Of a stretch of DNA of 35,300 nt, positions 32,455 to 35,300 are shown piece after piece; the first letter of the stretch is position 1; each line of letters opens with the position of its first letter. The notes below the pieces were generated by a model. The model ran no database searches. It saw only the letters and a program-made list of their open reading frames with translations, and was not told where the DNA came from. The position numbers and the translations under genes are program-made. The DNA comes from Gammaproteobacteria bacterium (GTDB lineage Bacteria > Pseudomonadota > Gammaproteobacteria > Xanthomonadales > Xanthomonadaceae). The stretch is from assembly GCA_026398715.1 (NCBI GenBank), contig JAPLSI010000127.1, forward strand, positions 1 to 35,300, in the 5' to 3' direction.

Positions 32455-34524
32455 GCGTTGGACAATTGCTCCACTGCGGCGACCGCGGCGAAACGATCGG
32501 CGAGGCTGCGCAGCAGGGCCAGGCGATTGCCCCGCACGGCGGCATCGTCGGCCATCACCATCACGCCGTCGAAGAAGGCATCGACCGGTTCGCGCAATTG
32601 CGCCAGGCGACGCAACACGCCGAGGTAATCGCGCGTCGCCAGCAAGGGCGTCGTGTCGTTGATGGCCGCGGTGAGGGCTGCGTCCAATGCCTTTTCAGCC
32701 GGCTCCACCAACAACGCGGCGTCGATGTCGTCGGGCACCACGCCTTCGTTCTTGCGCAGGATGTTGCGGATGCGTTTGTTGGCAGCGGCCAGCGCGGGGG
32801 CTTCGGGGAGTTTCGCGAATTCGGCGATGGCCTTCAGGCGGCGATCGAAATCGGCCAGTGACACGACCGCATCGCCCAGGGTCGCCACGGCATCGAACTG
32901 CGCGTTGCCCAGGCCCTGGTCGCCGTAATAGCTGCGCAGGCGCTCGATGATGAAGCCCGCGAGTTCTTCGGTGGCGGCCGGATCGGTTTGGCCGACACCG
33001 GCATTGGCCAGCACCAGCAACGGGCGCAAGGCGCAATCGATCTGTCCTTCCACCAGCGTGCGCGCCAGGCCAAGCGCGTTGCGACGCAAGGCGAACGGAT
33101 CCTTGTTGCCGCTGGGCTTGAGCCCGGCGGCGAAACCACCGGCCAGGGTATCGAGGCGTTCGGCCACGGCCAGCACCTGCGACAGCGGCGCCGGCGCGAT
33201 GGCGTCGCCACCGAAACGCGGCAGGTAGGCATGGTCGATGGCATTGGCCACGGCGCCCGGTTCACCGATGGCGCTGGCGTAGTAGCGACCCATGATGCCC
33301 TGCAATTCCGGAAACTCGCCGACCATGCGCGACTGCAGGTCGGCCTTGGAAAGTTGCGCGGCGCGGCGCGCCATTTCCGGATCCACGCCGACCTGGTGGG
33401 CGATCGCGGATGCCAGCGTCGCCACGCGATCGGTCTTGTCGGCATAACTGCCCAGCTTCCGCTGGTAGGTCACCGAGGCCAGGCCTTCGCGCATGGATTC
33501 GATGCCCTGCTTGAGGTCTTCGTCGAAGAAGAACTGCGCATCGGCGAAACGTGGGCGGATCACGCGCTCGTAGCCTTTGCGCACTTCGGACGGGTCGGTC
33601 GATTCGATGTTGGCGATGCCGACGAAATGCTCGGTCAGGCGATGTTCGCGATTGAGCACCGGAAAGAACTTCTGGTTCGACTCCATGGTCGAGATCAGCG
33701 CTTCGTGCGGCACGCGCAGGAATTGCGGCTCGAAGCTGCACAAGATCGCGCGCGGCCATTCCACCAGGCAGCTCACTTCCTGCAGCAAGGATTGCGCGAC
33801 GCGGGCCACGCCATCGGCGCGCGCTGCGGCGCTTTCGATTTCTTCGCGCACCCGGGCCAGCCGCTCGGCCGGATCGACCAGCACGTAGGCCTGGCGCATC
33901 GCATCGACATAGTCTTCCGGCGCCGAAATCCAGACCGGCTTGCCATGGTGGAAGCGATGGCCGCGGCTCATGCGGTCCGAGCGCAAGCCCAGCACCTCGG
34001 CGTCCACGATTTTTTCACCCAGCAACACCAGCAACCAGTGCGCGGGCCGCACGAAGGCGATGTCGCGGTTGCCCCAGCGCATCGGCTTGGGAATCGGCAG
34101 CGCCTTCACTGCCTCGTTGATGATCTCGGGCAGCAGCTCGGCCGTGCTTGCGCCGGGTTTTTCGCTGCGGGCGACGAAGCGCTCACCCTTGGCGTCGGTA
34201 ACGGTTTGCAGCTGGGAAATCTCGACACCGTTCTTGGCGGCGAATCCGGCCAATGCCTGGGTCGGTTGCCCCTGCGCATCCAGGCCGATGTTCTTGTACG
34301 GGCCGAGCGCATCGCTCTTCTGCGTCGGCTGCTGCAGCGCGACGGCCGGCAGCAGCACGGCCAGGCGACGCGGTGAATACAGCGGCTGGGCGCCGGTGCG
34401 GTCGAATTCGACGCCGCGTTTTTCCAGGCCCGCGCAAATGCCGTCGAACAAGGCGCGCGCCAGTTCCGGCAGCGCCTTGGGTGGCAACTCTTCCGTGCCG
34501 ATTTCAACCAGCAGCGATTTCATG

Positions 34525-34532
<8 letters not shown>
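32451..34532 (-). CDS. glyS: Glycine--tRNA ligase beta subunit GlyS
   Basis: The large subunit of the bacterial alpha2beta2 glycyl-tRNA synthetase, 693 residues. The N-terminus [19 protein letters not shown] is diagnostic; [32 protein letters not shown] and [13 protein letters not shown] follow in the usual order. The C-terminal helical anticodon-binding part ([19 protein letters not shown]) is complete. Two Met codons compete: 34532 (overlapping the glyQ end by 8 bp, with AAGGA 8 nt upstream) and 34523 (just after it). The first has the better ribosome site. Its stop overlaps the sulfotransferase start. Confidence 0.97.

Positions 34533-35300
<768 letters not shown>

Overview
The window is GC-rich chromosomal DNA from a gammaproteobacterium, most likely of the Xanthomonadales (Lysobacter/Rhodanobacter-like). 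This is inferred from the gene set: bioB-bioF-bioH-bioC, ubiA and comF, glyQ-glyS, mnmG, a large TonB-dependent receptor beside a TPR-sulfotransferase, and several lipoproteins. There is no CRISPR array, insertion sequence or prophage. Coding density is high and most genes are housekeeping or envelope functions.

Layout. 1-2013 (minus): an M61 glycyl aminopeptidase, followed 7 bp downstream by the first codons of a gene that leaves the window. 2153-6785 (plus): an Old Yellow Enzyme, an LCAT-like lipase lipoprotein, an unknown coiled-coil protein, a YchJ-family SEC-C protein and a UPF0149 protein. 6925-10428 (minus): a secreted FG-GAP/VCBS plus Calx-beta protein, then tRNA-Arg(CCG) at 10652-10728. 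10891-13392: a PAS-PAS-PAS-GGDEF-EAL cyclic-di-GMP protein. 13405-16015: a small membrane protein, ubiA, comF and a DUF4410-like lipoprotein. 16166-20056: the biotin cluster bioB-bioF-bioH-bioC, tightly packed. It supplies the BioC/BioH malonyl-methyl-ester entry and the BioF and BioB steps; bioA and bioD are not here. 20104-22485 (minus): a PH-domain membrane protein, a PLP dehydratase and an EamA transporter, the last two overlapping. 22594-25582: a Tyr-rich lipoprotein and mnmG. 25770-30811: an autotransporter GDSL esterase and a TonB-dependent receptor, each with a good intrinsic terminator. 30889-35300 (minus): glyQ-glyS and a TPR-sulfotransferase with overlapping ends.

The most interesting element is not a protein. 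Between the Tyr-rich lipoprotein and mnmG, on the minus strand, a near-consensus sigma-54 promoter (GG-N10-GC, 23631-23646) lies just upstream of about 110 nt that fold into a closed three-helix domain and end in a perfect 12-bp terminator hairpin with eight T (23511-23620). No protein gene accounts for that promoter or that terminator. I read it as a sigma-54-dependent small RNA that I do not recognise. Two of its hairpin loops carry the same CCGGGGGG motif, and the early coding region of ubiA in this window contains a 9-nt exact complement.

Other points worth attention: several genes have a TANNNT -10 box only 6-7 nt before the ATG, suggesting leaderless mRNAs; the autotransporter esterase lacks an in-frame signal peptide and carries a thrombospondin-3-like tail after its barrel; and the sulfotransferase is translationally coupled to glyS.
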